64,000 nucleotides of DNA, taken from JACVCS01 sp038328575. Lineage in GTDB: Bacteria; Planctomycetota; Phycisphaerae; Phycisphaerales; UBA1924. This document shows, piece after piece, positions 33,151-42,761 of this stretch. The position numbers and the translations under genes were made by a program. Numbering within the stretch: the first letter of the stretch is position 1; every line of letters starts with the position of its first letter. The notes under the pieces are model-generated. The model searched no databases, was not told the DNA's origin, and worked only from the letters and a program-made list of their open reading frames with translations. Where the stretch lies: contig JBBQMD010000002.1 of assembly GCA_038328575.1 (NCBI GenBank), forward strand, positions 53,392 through 117,391, in the 5' to 3' direction.

Positions 33151-35983
33151 AACGCGCACGGTGCGCGCCATCGTGTTAGGGGCGGCGATCACCTGCGGTT
33201 GCGGGGCGTGGTGGAGCGAGAGCACTTTGGGGGCGGCGCCGAAGATCGCGGAGAAGCCTGCGGCGGCGGAGGCTTCGGACCAGCTTGAGCAGTACCTGCA
33301 AGGGCAGGGGCTTGAGTCGCTGCTGGCAGAACAGCTTGCGCAGAAACTTAGCACGACTGGGCGGGATGATCGCGGGCCGCTGATCATGCGGCTGGGGAAG
33401 CTGTACGTTCAGCTGTTGGCACGGGCAAAGACGGCGGAGGAGCGGGCGTATTGGCTTGAGCGCTCGCATGACCTGGTGAAGCAGGCGCCGGACTCGCTGA
33501 CGTTTGAGCTTCGGATCAATCTGGTGCGTGCGCAGTACGCCCAGAGCGAGGAAAGTGCGGAGCGGTGGCGGCTGGCGCTGATCAATGAGGAGGAGAGAGC
33601 GGAGGTTGAGCGCTCGATGCGGACGCATCGGCAAGAGCTCGAGCGGCTGGCGGTCGAGCTGCAACGCCGGACGGACATCGTTGAGAAGTCGGACAATTTT
33701 GGGCGCGAGGCGTCGGCGGTGCGCGACGAGGTGACGGACACGCGTCGCCTGCGGGCGGTAGCGCTGTACTACGCGGGGTGGGCGGGGTACTACGAGTCGA
33801 TGCTTTCGGGTCAAGCGACGCCGGCGAGCGACGCGCTGCGGTCGTTTGGGTGGATTCTTGGGCGGACGAACGCGCGAGCCGAAGGGCCTTCGCTCGATGC
33901 GGCGGTGAAGGATCGGTCGTTTCGGCGCGAGGAGATGGCGCGAGCGGGGCTCGGGGTTGCGTTGTGCCATAGCTTGCTTGGGAGTCATGCCGACGCGGTG
34001 CGATGGATGGACGCGATCGATGCGGAGCCGGAGCTGTCGGCGGGCGTGCGCGAGTCGCTGTTGACGCGACGGATCACTATTTTGGCGGGCGCGCGCCGGT
34101 GGGATGAGTTGTTGAGCGCCGTGGAGCGGGCTCGCAAGAGCGAAGGAAGCGAGAGCACGGCGTTGCCGACGCTCGCGGCGCGCTTGCTGACTGTGGTGGC
34201 GCTGCGGACCGGCGGCGGAACGACGCCCGCGGGTGATGAGCGCGTGGCACGCCTGGCCAAGATCGGCATGGGCGATCTGGTGGCAAGGCAGGAGATCGCG
34301 CAGGTGATTGACCTGGCGCAGCGATTCGGCACGGCGCCGCTGGGCGACTCTGGATTTATCGTGAGCTACGTGCGCGGGGTGCGGCTGTATGAGGACGCTC
34401 TGGCGGCGCACAAGAAGACCGGCAGGGATCCGGAGCAGCCGACCGACGATCCGAGCGTTGCCAATGCCTATCGGCAGGCGGCGGGGATGCTCGACCTCAG
34501 CGTGCGAGAGCCGGACTCGACGAAGTTTCTGAACGCGAGCTCCAAAGCGGTGACGCTCGCGGGGCGGGCGCTGTTTCACGCCGGGGATTTCGGTCAGGCG
34601 GCGGACCGATTCATCGCGGCGGGGAAGCTGTGTGAGACGGCGCGTGACCTGGCGTGCGCAGAGGAGTCCACTTGGCTGGCGATTGTGGCGCTGGACGTTG
34701 GCTCGCGCGTGCTCAGCGGCGATGCGGCGCTCTGGGGCACGCGGGCCGACGAGCTGACGGCGATTTTCCTGCGCACGTATCCGCGCAGCGGGCGCGCGGC
34801 GGGGCTGCTGCTGCGACGCGCCGACGCGGGCGGCATCAAGGATGAAGAGGCGATCGGGGTGCTGATGGGCGTGCCGCCGGATGACCCGGTGTATAGCGCG
34901 GCGCGCCGGCAGATTTCACGCCTGCTTTATCGCGTGTATCGCGCGTCGGGCGCGGGCTCGAGATCGTTCGCGGCGTCGCGGTTTGTCGGTGTCGGTGAAG
35001 AAGTGCTGGCGATGGACCAGAAGATCGCGGTGGGCCCCGACAAGGCGGCGGCGAAGGACGCGACGCAACGACTCAGCGTGACGGCGCGGCAGTTGCTCGA
35101 CGCGCTGCTGAGCGTGACGCCCCCGGGCGCGGCGCGGGCGGAGGGCGTGCTGAACGCTCTGCGCGGCGTGCTTCAGTTTCAGGGCGAGGTTGCCACTGGC
35201 TACGAGGACGAGCTGGCGTTTCGGCGCATGCAGATCGCGCTGGCCGGTGGTGACATGGCGCAGGCAGAATCACTGGCCGACCGCTTGCAGCGCTGGCAGG
35301 ACACGCCAATGGAGCAGGGCGGGTCCGGGCGTGCCAGCCGATTTGCCAGCGCAGCGCAGCGGGCGATGTATGTTCGGGCGGTGGAAAAGTTGCGGGCGAT
35401 GGCGAAGACTGCGCCGGACGCTCAGCCTGACGCGAATCGAGTGCTTGCGGCGCGCGACGTTGTGCGGTTTGGTGAACGCGTCATCGAACAGATTGGTCTG
35501 GCGCAGGCGCAGCCCGAGGGCGCGACGATCTCGCTCTGGTCGTCGGTCGCGTCGGCGGCGATGGAGATTTATCGGGGCTCGAGCGAAGAGGCGATGGTCC
35601 GGCGGTCGCTGGACTTGGACAAGCTGGTGCTGGCCAATGCGCCGGCGTCGGCGGAGTCGTTGCGGCGGGTCGCGGAGGCATCTGAGGCGGTGGGAGAAGT
35701 CTCGGCGGCGCTGGACGCGTGGCGCACGCTCGCGGGTGCGTACGACGCGGGCACGCCGGCTTTCTTTGAGGCGAAGTATCACACGATCAGACTGACGATG
35801 AAGGACGATCGAACGGAGGCGGCGCGCGTGATGATCCAGCATGCGGTGCTGTACCCGGAGTTTGGGCCTTCGCCCTGGGGCTCGAAGTTGCGCGAGCTAT
35901 ATGAAGCGATGCGGAGAGATATCGAGCGAGTCTCGGCGGAGAGTGCGCGTGGGGCCGGGGCCCAGAACGGAGCGCAGCGGTGA
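33134..35983 (+). CDS. Large helical envelope protein with probable TPR-like repeats
   Basis: The protein has 949 residues and its start overlaps the second exbD gene by 17 bases. A signal-like N-terminus (RAIVLGAAITCGCGAWW) is followed by a long all-helical chain with Ala-rich amphipathic pairs, for example NAYRQAAGMLDLSVREPDS and LAGRALFHAGDFGQAADR, as in TPR or Sel1 solenoids. I recognise no catalytic motif. A solenoid exported by the same operon as an ExbB/ExbD motor could link the motor to peptidoglycan or the outer membrane. This is inference. Confidence 0.8.
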   Translation: MSRGSRTRTVRAIVLGAAITCGCGAWWSESTLGAAPKIAEKPAAAEASDQLEQYLQGQGLESLLAEQLAQKLSTTGRDDRGPLIMRLGKLYVQLLARAKTAEERAYWLERSHDLVKQAPDSLTFELRINLVRAQYAQSEESAERWRLALINEEERAEVERSMRTHRQELERLAVELQRRTDIVEKSDNFGREASAVRDEVTDTRRLRAVALYYAGWAGYYESMLSGQATPASDALRSFGWILGRTNARAEGPSLDAAVKDRSFRREEMARAGLGVALCHSLLGSHADAVRWMDAIDAEPELSAGVRESLLTRRITILAGARRWDELLSAVERARKSEGSESTALPTLAARLLTVVALRTGGGTTPAGDERVARLAKIGMGDLVARQEIAQVIDLAQRFGTAPLGDSGFIVSYVRGVRLYEDALAAHKKTGRDPEQPTDDPSVANAYRQAAGMLDLSVREPDSTKFLNASSKAVTLAGRALFHAGDFGQAADRFIAAGKLCETARDLACAEESTWLAIVALDVGSRVLSGDAALWGTRADELTAIFLRTYPRSGRAAGLLLRRADAGGIKDEEAIGVLMGVPPDDPVYSAARRQISRLLYRVYRASGAGSRSFAASRFVGVGEEVLAMDQKIAVGPDKAAAKDATQRLSVTARQLLDALLSVTPPGAARAEGVLNALRGVLQFQGEVATGYEDELAFRRMQIALAGGDMAQAESLADRLQRWQDTPMEQGGSGRASRFASAAQRAMYVRAVEKLRAMAKTAPDAQPDANRVLAARDVVRFGERVIEQIGLAQAQPEGATISLWSSVASAAMEIYRGSSEEAMVRRSLDLDKLVLANAPASAESLRRVAEASEAVGEVSAALDAWRTLAGAYDAGTPAFFEAKYHTIRLTMKDDRTEAARVMIQHAVLYPEFGPSPWGSKLRELYEAMRRDIERVSAESARGAGAQNGAQR

Positions 35984-38900
35984 GCGAGCGGGGCGACCTT
36001 GATCGCCAGGTCATCGCGATGTTCGAGGGGCCGGAGGTCGCCTTCGCGTGGTCGGCCGATGCGCCGGGCGTGCTGCTGGGCCTTCGCCCGGGCGGCGCGG
36101 TGGCGTCGGACGTTGTGCTGGGCGCGATGCGCGGGAAGCTGGCGGAGCTGGCGGCGCACCCGATGGCTGGCTCGCCCCAGGGCGAGCACATGCGGCGGTT
36201 GATACAGAACGCCTCGTCGAGAGTGTTGCTGGGGGACACGGTGGTGCCGCCGCGGCTGCCGCCGATTGATGGCCGGGCGGCGGCTGCGTCGAGTGTAACA
36301 CGAATGATTGCGCCTGCGCCGGCGAGTGCGGCGCGGCTGGCTTCCAGCGGGGCGAGCGTCGCGCCGGCTGTGCGCGTGCCCATTGATCCGCTGGTGGCTA
36401 GTGCGCGGCGTGTGCTTGCGGAGCATGGCGGGCCGACTCCCCGGGCGATGAGCGAGATCACGATGCGGCTGGCCGCGGCGGGGAGGCCGGCGACGGAGAT
36501 ATCGGCGGTGATTGCGCTGGCGATTGCGGGTGACGGGCCGGCGGCGGCGGCGAGCGGGGGCAACGGGAACGTGGCGGTGGCTCCGCAGACACATCCGCGC
36601 CGCTCGCGCGCGGCGCTCGAATCTCAGCACGGTGGCTTGCATGTGGGTGAGCGTGCTTCGTCGGAGCGGGGCGATGACGCTGACGAACGATCGCCGCGTG
36701 CGGGCGGCGAGCTGGTCGCGCGTCGGCCGGTGGATGCGGATCCGACGGCGCGGCTGCTGATGGGCGGGCTGGTCATCGGCGGTGCGGTGTTGGCGTTGAT
36801 TGTCGGCGGCGTGTTTGTGTTGACGACGCCATTTGGCGGCGGCGCGGGCTCGGGCGCTGGCGGGGCGACCGCTGGTGTGACTGCGGGCGCCGGGGCGGGC
36901 GCGGCGGCGGGCGGCGTGACGGGCGAGGGATCGGCAAGCAATGTTCCGGTGGCGGCGCCGGCGCCGCTGGTGTCTGAGCCGATGCAGACCGGGAGCGCGG
37001 TATCGGCGGGGGACATCTCGCGCCGGTTGACGGCCGCGGCGGGTCGAATCAACGATGCGAAGGACGAGGCGATTGAATCGGCGCAGAGCGCGCTGGTGGC
37101 GGCGGGGTCATCCTGGGACTCGATGTCTGCGGGGGATCGCGTCGCGGTGGGCGAGGCGGTGGTCGAGCTGGTGTATCGAGCCGCGGAGGACGAGGCGACG
37201 CTGCGCGAGGTGCTGCGGATGCTCGAGTCTCCGGTGAGCCTGGATGAGAAGTCTGCGCAGGGGATCACGCCGAGTTCGATTCAGCAGATCGCGTTTTCTG
37301 CGGGGGCGTTCTGGCGGTTGTCGCGTGAGCGGGAGTTGCCGGGGGTTGCGCTTGAGGGCGTGCGGCTTGGGCTTGCGAGTGTGTTGGGCGGTGCGCGGCC
37401 GTCGAGCGCGCCGGGATTTGCCAGCGGAATGTCTGAGGCGCTGCGATTGATCCCGTTGCGAATTGCGCAGCGTTCAGATACCAACGACGGGCGAGCGGTC
37501 GAGGCGGTGCTATCGCGATGGGTGGAGGTGGTGCGCAACGTGTCGCCAGCGGAGGTGCCGACGCCGGATGCGAGTCCGGTGACGGGCGGGCCGCCATCGG
37601 AATCTGATGCGATCATGGTGGACGCGCTTGCGCGGCTGTTGCTTGACGGGCCGGACCCCGCCAAGAGCCCGGCGGCGCATCGGGCGATTCTGGGCGTGAG
37701 CCGCGCGCTTCGATGGGACGGGCTGGACCAGTCGCGTGGGAGGCTGGCGCTGTGGCTGGGCGATGCGCGGGTGAGCACGCCCCGGCTGCACCTGGTGACG
37801 GCGGCGATCGTGAAGTTAGCGCGGGTGGATGGGCTGGATGACTCGTTTGTCCTGCCACTGGGCGCAACGGGTGAGCAGCGCGCGGCGATCCGCGATGCGT
37901 ACGTCTCGACGTGGTCGCTCGCGGGCGTCGGGCGCTCCGGGGCGGGGACGGAGAGCTGGACGCAGGCGGTGAGGATGGTGCTGGATGAGCCAGGGCCGGA
38001 TCGGGGCGACGACCTGACGTACGCGATTATGGCTGCGCAGTTCAACCAGTCGGCGGTGTTGCGGGCGTCGGGGCGGATCGACGAGGGGATCGAGATTGCG
38101 TCGAGGCTTCAGCCGCCGGCGGAGGTGCCGTTCAACCCGGCGTCTCAGGCGCCGGGGCTGGTGGGCGTTGGGTCATTGGGCGACGACTCGTGGGCGGCGC
38201 GATATCTGTGTGGCGATCGGTCGGTGGCGGTGCGGCTGCAGCGGGTGCGCGAGCTGCAGGATCGTTCGCCGCAGATCGCTCAACTGGACGCGGACGTGCT
38301 GGTTGAGATCGCGTTTGCAGGCTCGCCGCCGGAGCTGAGCGCGGCGGCGATGAAGGCGATTCCAAACTTTGCACTTTCGGCACAGATGACGCACGCGTTG
38401 TTGAAGCTGATTTCTAAAGCGCCGCGGCGCGAGGCGATCGGGCGGCTGGTGGAGCAGATGACGTTTCGCACGGTGCCGCCGGTGTATAGCGATCGCTGGG
38501 AGTTTGCGATGCGCAGGGCGCTAGTCGAGCGGCTGATCGAGCAGATGGCGAGCCAGACGTGGGCGGGGCGCGTGGATAGCGCGATGGTGCAGATGGCAGA
38601 GGCGTACGGCGGGATGGTGTCGATCACGTCTGTGCAGACGCCGGAGGTTGAGAAAGCGTCTGCCGAGCTGCTGCGCGCAGTTGAGCAGTTCGGCGCGACC
38701 TTGCGGACGCAGGCTTCGGGGCTTGTGCCAAATCAGGCGCTGGGGTTGTCGCTGGACCAGATCGAGCGACGGCGGCAGGCGCGGCGCGTGGTCGCGCTCG
38801 GGCCGATACAGGTGTTTGCCGGCGAGCAGGTGACGCTGCTGGAGTTGCTTTCGTACATCGCGGCATCGGAACGGCCCGAGAGCGTTTCGACGTTGCTTGA

Positions 38901-39132
38901 GAATCTGACGCAGGCGGGGATCGCGCGACGCAAGGCGACATCCATCCTGGCGCAGCTTCGCGTGGTGGAGCAGGGGATTTCGCGAGTGTGGGCCGAGCGC
39001 ATGGGCATCATGACGCAACCATGGAAGGGGAGCGTGCCGGAAGCCTCGGCGGGCGCGGCGACGGGGGCGGCGACGGGTATCCAGGAAGGGGCCGGCGCGG
39101 CGGGAACGCCGGGCGTGCCGCTCACGCCATGA
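35980..39132 (+). CDS. Very large single-span membrane protein of unknown function
   Basis: The protein has 1050 residues from a GTG start overlapping the previous stop (GTGA). About 255 cytoplasmic residues precede one membrane helix (LLMGGLVIGGAVLALIVGGV, near 259-280). Then come a Gly/Ala-rich linker and about 700 mostly helical residues outside the membrane. There is no signal peptide, so the N-terminus stays in the cytoplasm, where it could sense something. No known domain is recognised. Its topology (N-in, one span, linker, big outer domain) resembles TolA or an anti-sigma/sensor layout. Confidence 0.8.
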   Translation: MSERGDLDRQVIAMFEGPEVAFAWSADAPGVLLGLRPGGAVASDVVLGAMRGKLAELAAHPMAGSPQGEHMRRLIQNASSRVLLGDTVVPPRLPPIDGRAAAASSVTRMIAPAPASAARLASSGASVAPAVRVPIDPLVASARRVLAEHGGPTPRAMSEITMRLAAAGRPATEISAVIALAIAGDGPAAAASGGNGNVAVAPQTHPRRSRAALESQHGGLHVGERASSERGDDADERSPRAGGELVARRPVDADPTARLLMGGLVIGGAVLALIVGGVFVLTTPFGGGAGSGAGGATAGVTAGAGAGAAAGGVTGEGSASNVPVAAPAPLVSEPMQTGSAVSAGDISRRLTAAAGRINDAKDEAIESAQSALVAAGSSWDSMSAGDRVAVGEAVVELVYRAAEDEATLREVLRMLESPVSLDEKSAQGITPSSIQQIAFSAGAFWRLSRERELPGVALEGVRLGLASVLGGARPSSAPGFASGMSEALRLIPLRIAQRSDTNDGRAVEAVLSRWVEVVRNVSPAEVPTPDASPVTGGPPSESDAIMVDALARLLLDGPDPAKSPAAHRAILGVSRALRWDGLDQSRGRLALWLGDARVSTPRLHLVTAAIVKLARVDGLDDSFVLPLGATGEQRAAIRDAYVSTWSLAGVGRSGAGTESWTQAVRMVLDEPGPDRGDDLTYAIMAAQFNQSAVLRASGRIDEGIEIASRLQPPAEVPFNPASQAPGLVGVGSLGDDSWAARYLCGDRSVAVRLQRVRELQDRSPQIAQLDADVLVEIAFAGSPPELSAAAMKAIPNFALSAQMTHALLKLISKAPRREAIGRLVEQMTFRTVPPVYSDRWEFAMRRALVERLIEQMASQTWAGRVDSAMVQMAEAYGGMVSITSVQTPEVEKASAELLRAVEQFGATLRTQASGLVPNQALGLSLDQIERRRQARRVVALGPIQVFAGEQVTLLELLSYIAASERPESVSTLLENLTQAGIARRKATSILAQLRVVEQGISRVWAERMGIMTQPWKGSVPEASAGAATGAATGIQEGAGAAGTPGVPLTP

Positions 39133-39159
39133 GTCGGCGGTTAAAGACGTGGGAGTTGC

Positions 39160-40206
39160 ATGATGATCAAGTCGTTGTCCAGCATGTTGACGCCCGCACA
39201 GAGGAGTTGGAGTCGGGGCGCGCGCGACGGGTTGTGGGCGGCGCTGGTGGCGATTGTCGCGGCGTGTTTGGTGTTGATGCCCAGCGCGGTGCGCGGGTCG
39301 ATTGCGCCATCGGCGGAGCGTGCGGCGGTGGCCAGTTCGCGCGCGCCGGTGGCGGAGGGGTCGGACGCGTGGATGAATGAGTTGGGCGTGCGCGATTTGC
39401 GTGCGCGGCTGAAGGCGCTCACGCCAGAGGAACCGCTGGGGTACTTTCTGCTGGCTGAGGAAGTGAGCGCCGAGGCGCGGACCCGGGCCGAGCTGGGGCT
39501 CGCGCGACAGCTCTTTGTGCTGGCGATGCACGGCGTCCCGGAACGAGGAGATCAGGATCTGGTCATCAGCGCGATCATCGGGCTGGGCTCGGTAGCGCGC
39601 AATGAGCGCGAGCGTCACTGGCTCACGGCTTCTGCCCGTGTGCTTCAGACCGACATTGCGTCGGGCGCGACGCGTGGCAGGGCGCGTCTGGCGCTGATCG
39701 AGCCGACGGATGATGCTGCGTTCGCGTTCGCAGAGGCACTGGGGTTTGCGCGCACTGGTGACGGGCGGCGTGCTGAGACGCTGCTGAATCGTGCGGACGT
39801 TGCCAAGGTCCTGCGCGTGTACGAGGCGGTGCTGAACGCCGATGGCCAGGTCAACGCGGTGCAGACGCTGCGACGCTGGGTCGACGAGTGGCCCACGTGT
39901 CCGGAGTGTCGGAACCGGCGGACGGTGAGTCGAACGGACGGGCCGGGGACGCCGGTGCGGATTCGCCTGTGCGCGACCTGCGGCGGGATGCCCGGTCCGA
40001 AGCTCAGCGATGCAGAGTTGGCGGCGCAGTTGCGAACGGAGGCGGCGCTGCTGCGGGGGATCCACCGCTTCTGGTCGTCGCAGTATCTGGTTGATCAGGG
40101 GGAGCCGCTGCGCGACCCGTCGCCGGAGTCGGTGGCACTGACGTTTGACGTGGACGTGGCGCGCCCGCTGTATCGTGATGGACGATGGACGGGCGTGAGC
40201 AAGTGA
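39160..40206 (+). CDS. Secreted or anchored protein with a CxxC...CxxC zinc-ribbon-like pair
   Basis: The protein has 348 residues from an ATG with GGGAG four bases upstream. A hydrophobic segment (GLWAALVAIVAACLVLMPS) acts as signal or anchor. The middle is helical. Near residue 247 there is CPECRNRRTVSR, and about 25 residues later CATCGG, a knuckle pair that could bind zinc. It is the last structural gene of the cluster and overlaps the start of the sigma-factor gene by about 22 bases. Confidence 0.78.
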   Translation: MMIKSLSSMLTPAQRSWSRGARDGLWAALVAIVAACLVLMPSAVRGSIAPSAERAAVASSRAPVAEGSDAWMNELGVRDLRARLKALTPEEPLGYFLLAEEVSAEARTRAELGLARQLFVLAMHGVPERGDQDLVISAIIGLGSVARNERERHWLTASARVLQTDIASGATRGRARLALIEPTDDAAFAFAEALGFARTGDGRRAETLLNRADVAKVLRVYEAVLNADGQVNAVQTLRRWVDEWPTCPECRNRRTVSRTDGPGTPVRIRLCATCGGMPGPKLSDAELAAQLRTEAALLRGIHRFWSSQYLVDQGEPLRDPSPESVALTFDVDVARPLYRDGRWTGVSK

Positions 40207-40895
40207 GCGGGGAGAGCGACGCTGAGCGCGCACGCGATGCGGGGGGCAAAGGCCGGCACGACGGCGCCGAGTCGGATCAGTTACGCGCGGAGTTCATCGC
40301 GGCGCACGACCGGCTGCACGCGTGGACGCTGCGGTTCTTCATGGCAGGCGCCGGACGCCGCGCGAGCGTTGCGGAGGATCTGGTCCAGCGGACGTGGAGC
40401 GCGGCGTGGAAGGCGGTCTCCACGGGCGTCTATGACCCGGCGAGGTCGTCGATGACGACGTTTGTCCACGGCGTGGCGCACACGATCGCGCGCGGTGCGG
40501 CGACTGAGTTTACCCGGCAGGCCAACCGGCCGAAGCGGGGCGTATGGCCGGAACCGGAGGGTCTTGACCTGGGTGAGGAAGCGGCGCGGGCTGAAGCGGT
40601 GGATCAGGTGCGCGCGGCGCTTCGGGGCGATGCGCCCGGTGCTGACCTCACCGAGGAGGAGATCGGCGTGTTGCAACTGGTCTCGCGCGGGCTGGGGGAT
40701 CGGGAGCTGGCGGCCCAGCTCGGCGTTGCGCCCTCGACCGCCAACGCCCGAAAACGCGCCGCGATCCAGAAGCTCGCGGCTCACCTGAACAGAGAACCTG
40801 CCCCGACGCGGGCTATTGGTCTTCGTATCGCCGATCGGGCTGACGCGGGCGAGCGCGCGGGCCCGGTGCGCCAATCACTGGACGGTGGGGCGTGA
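40185..40895 (+). CDS. ECF-like RNA polymerase sigma factor
   Basis: The protein has about 236 residues. Region 2 is represented by SVAEDLVQRTWSAAWKAV, then MTTFVHGVAHTIAR. Region 4 is LTEEEIGVLQLVSRGLGDRE followed by LAAQLGVAPSTANARKRAAI, whose helix-turn-helix is close to the LuxR/sigma-4 form. The start may be ATG 40185 or the GTG at 40203, which overlaps the previous stop as GTGA. It is translationally tied to the Tol-like cluster and could control it. Confidence 0.82.
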   Translation: MDGREQVSGESDAERARDAGGKGRHDGAESDQLRAEFIAAHDRLHAWTLRFFMAGAGRRASVAEDLVQRTWSAAWKAVSTGVYDPARSSMTTFVHGVAHTIARGAATEFTRQANRPKRGVWPEPEGLDLGEEAARAEAVDQVRAALRGDAPGADLTEEEIGVLQLVSRGLGDRELAAQLGVAPSTANARKRAAIQKLAAHLNREPAPTRAIGLRIADRADAGERAGPVRQSLDGGA

Positions 40896-40980
40896 GGTTT
40901 TGGATTGTCAGCGGGGCGGCGGGCAGGGGTGAGTGGGGGTCGGCCATGGATCTGACACGGACAAACACGGGGCTACGACG

Positions 40981-41655
40981 ATGAGGACTTTGAACGAGAA
41001 CCAGGTTGAGGCGTTGCTGCTTGCGGCGCACGAGGTTGATGAGGTCGAGCGATTGCTTGCGCCGGGGCGTGTGGGTTGGTCGGGGCGGGCGCGATGGTTC
41101 GCCGCGGGCGGGGCGGCGCTGCTCGCGGCGAGCGTCGCGATCGTGGCGGGAGCGATGCTCAGCGGCGCGCGAGTTGTGCCGGGCGGGGCGGGGACGCAGA
41201 GCGCCGGCGCGGTACCAACGCACGCGACGCCGGCAATCGCGACTGCGGTAGTCGATAGCAATACTGGAGTTGAGGTCGGTGCGGAGGGGCTGGAGCCGAA
41301 CGCGAAGGTGCTACTGGCGATCGTCGGGCACCCCGACGGCAGTCTTCGCTGCGTGAACTGGTCGGCGGGCGTGTTTCAGGGTCGGGCGCTGAGCGAGATT
41401 CACGATGATGAGTTGAAATCGATCGCGATGTCGATGCTGTGCTTCAATCCAGCGGAGCGGATGCTGGTGGTGGGGGTGGAGGGGCCGCGCAGTCGATTGC
41501 CGATGACCGATGACCGGGCGCAGGAGCTTGCGCGGTGCATGCTGGCATCGCCGGGGTGTGAGAGCGGGGCGTTCAACGCGGGAACGTGCGCGACGTCGGC
41601 ATGCCTGACAGCGGGTGTTTCGGTGCGTGTGAAGTCGGTGGCGATGACGCCCTGA
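40981..41655 (+). CDS. Single-span membrane protein, possible anti-sigma partner
   Basis: The protein has 224 residues from ATG 40981. About 37 cytoplasmic residues (MRTLNENQVEALLLAAHEVD) precede a membrane helix, WFAAGGAALLAASVAIVAGA. An extracytoplasmic domain with six or more Cys follows, including CESGAFNAGTCATSACL. It directly follows a sigma gene and has the anti-sigma topology, but the cytoplasmic part lacks the HxxxCxxC zinc finger, so the assignment rests on position only. The Cys-rich end may form disulfides. Confidence 0.65.
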   Translation: MRTLNENQVEALLLAAHEVDEVERLLAPGRVGWSGRARWFAAGGAALLAASVAIVAGAMLSGARVVPGGAGTQSAGAVPTHATPAIATAVVDSNTGVEVGAEGLEPNAKVLLAIVGHPDGSLRCVNWSAGVFQGRALSEIHDDELKSIAMSMLCFNPAERMLVVGVEGPRSRLPMTDDRAQELARCMLASPGCESGAFNAGTCATSACLTAGVSVRVKSVAMTP

Positions 41656-41658
41656 GCG

Positions 41659-42735
41659 TCAGGCCTCGGCGGTCTGGGCGAGTTCGAGGCCGCCGCCGCG
41701 CAGACCGCCGGCCTCGAAGCTGTCGAGGGCTTCGTCGACATCGCCCGGGGTGATGGCGGCGCGGACGGCTTCCTTGAGCGGGCGACAGCCGACGGGGCGG
41801 GCGCGGGAGTCGGTCTCGGTGCCGAGGCGCTTGCCGAACCAACTGATGCGTCGGCGGATCTGGTACATGCAGTAGCGCTCGTCGCGAAACTCGAGCATGA
41901 ACGCCATGTACTGGCGGATGATCGCGAGTTTCTCGTGGACGGTGGGCTCGGGCGGGCACTCGCGCCCGTTGATGACTTCCCAGCAATCGCGAAAGAGCCA
42001 GGGCGTGCTGAGCGCGCCGCGCCCGATCATCACGCCCGCGCAGCCGGTGCGGCGCATCATCGCCAGCGCGTCGGGCGCTTCGCGAACGTCGCCATTGCCG
42101 ATGACCGGGACGCTGTGGCCCGGGGCCTTGCAGTGGCGCCCGACGGCGTCGACGACGCGGGCGATGCCGTCGAGGTTGACGTTGCCCATGAACTTCTGCT
42201 CGGTGGTGCGCCCGTGGATGGTCACGGCGGTGATGCCTTCGTCAATCAGGCGCGGGGCGAGGTTTTCCGCGATCGGCTGATCGTTGAACCAGCCCAGGCG
42301 CATCTTGCAGGTGAGCGGGATGTTGTATGGGGCCAGGGCGCGGACGCATTGGCGGACGATCTGGATCGTGGTGTCGGGGATGCAGAGGAGCTTGGAACCG
42401 CCGTCTTTCTTGGTGACCTTGTCAACCGGACAACCCATGTTGATGTCGACGATGGTCGCGCCGTGTTCGGCGGCCCAGGTGGCGCCCTCGGCCATGATCT
42501 CGGGGATGCCGCCGTAGAGCTGCATGCCGACGGGCTTGTCCTCGGCGTTGGTGCGTGCGAGGTCAAGCGAGCTGGCGGTGCCGCGCAGGAGGCCTTGGGG
42601 GGAGAGGAGGTCAGTACACGCGAGGCCAACGCCGCCCTGGCGGCGGGCGACGAGGCGGAACGCCAAGTCGCAGTAGCCGGCGATGGGGGCCAGGAGGAGG
42701 TTCGTCGCAAGCTTGACATGACCGATCTGGAGCAC
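41659..42735 (-). CDS. tRNA-dihydrouridine synthase
   Basis: The protein has 358 residues from a GTG start. It has the Dus TIM-barrel features LLAPIAGYCDLAFR, VDINMGCPVDKVTKKDGG (catalytic Cys in GCP), TCKMRLGW, VTIHGRTTEQKF, IGNGDV and GVMIGRGALSTPWLF. The flavin enzyme reduces uridines in the tRNA D-loop. It resembles DusB but the position specificity cannot be fixed. Its start lies 26 bases after the DAHP synthase stop, so the two are probably co-transcribed. Confidence 0.93.
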   Translation of the reverse strand: MLQIGHVKLATNLLLAPIAGYCDLAFRLVARRQGGVGLACTDLLSPQGLLRGTASSLDLARTNAEDKPVGMQLYGGIPEIMAEGATWAAEHGATIVDINMGCPVDKVTKKDGGSKLLCIPDTTIQIVRQCVRALAPYNIPLTCKMRLGWFNDQPIAENLAPRLIDEGITAVTIHGRTTEQKFMGNVNLDGIARVVDAVGRHCKAPGHSVPVIGNGDVREAPDALAMMRRTGCAGVMIGRGALSTPWLFRDCWEVINGRECPPEPTVHEKLAIIRQYMAFMLEFRDERYCMYQIRRRISWFGKRLGTETDSRARPVGCRPLKEAVRAAITPGDVDEALDSFEAGGLRGGGLELAQTAEA

Positions 42736-42761
42736 GCCGATGATATGGGCGAAGCGGGCGA

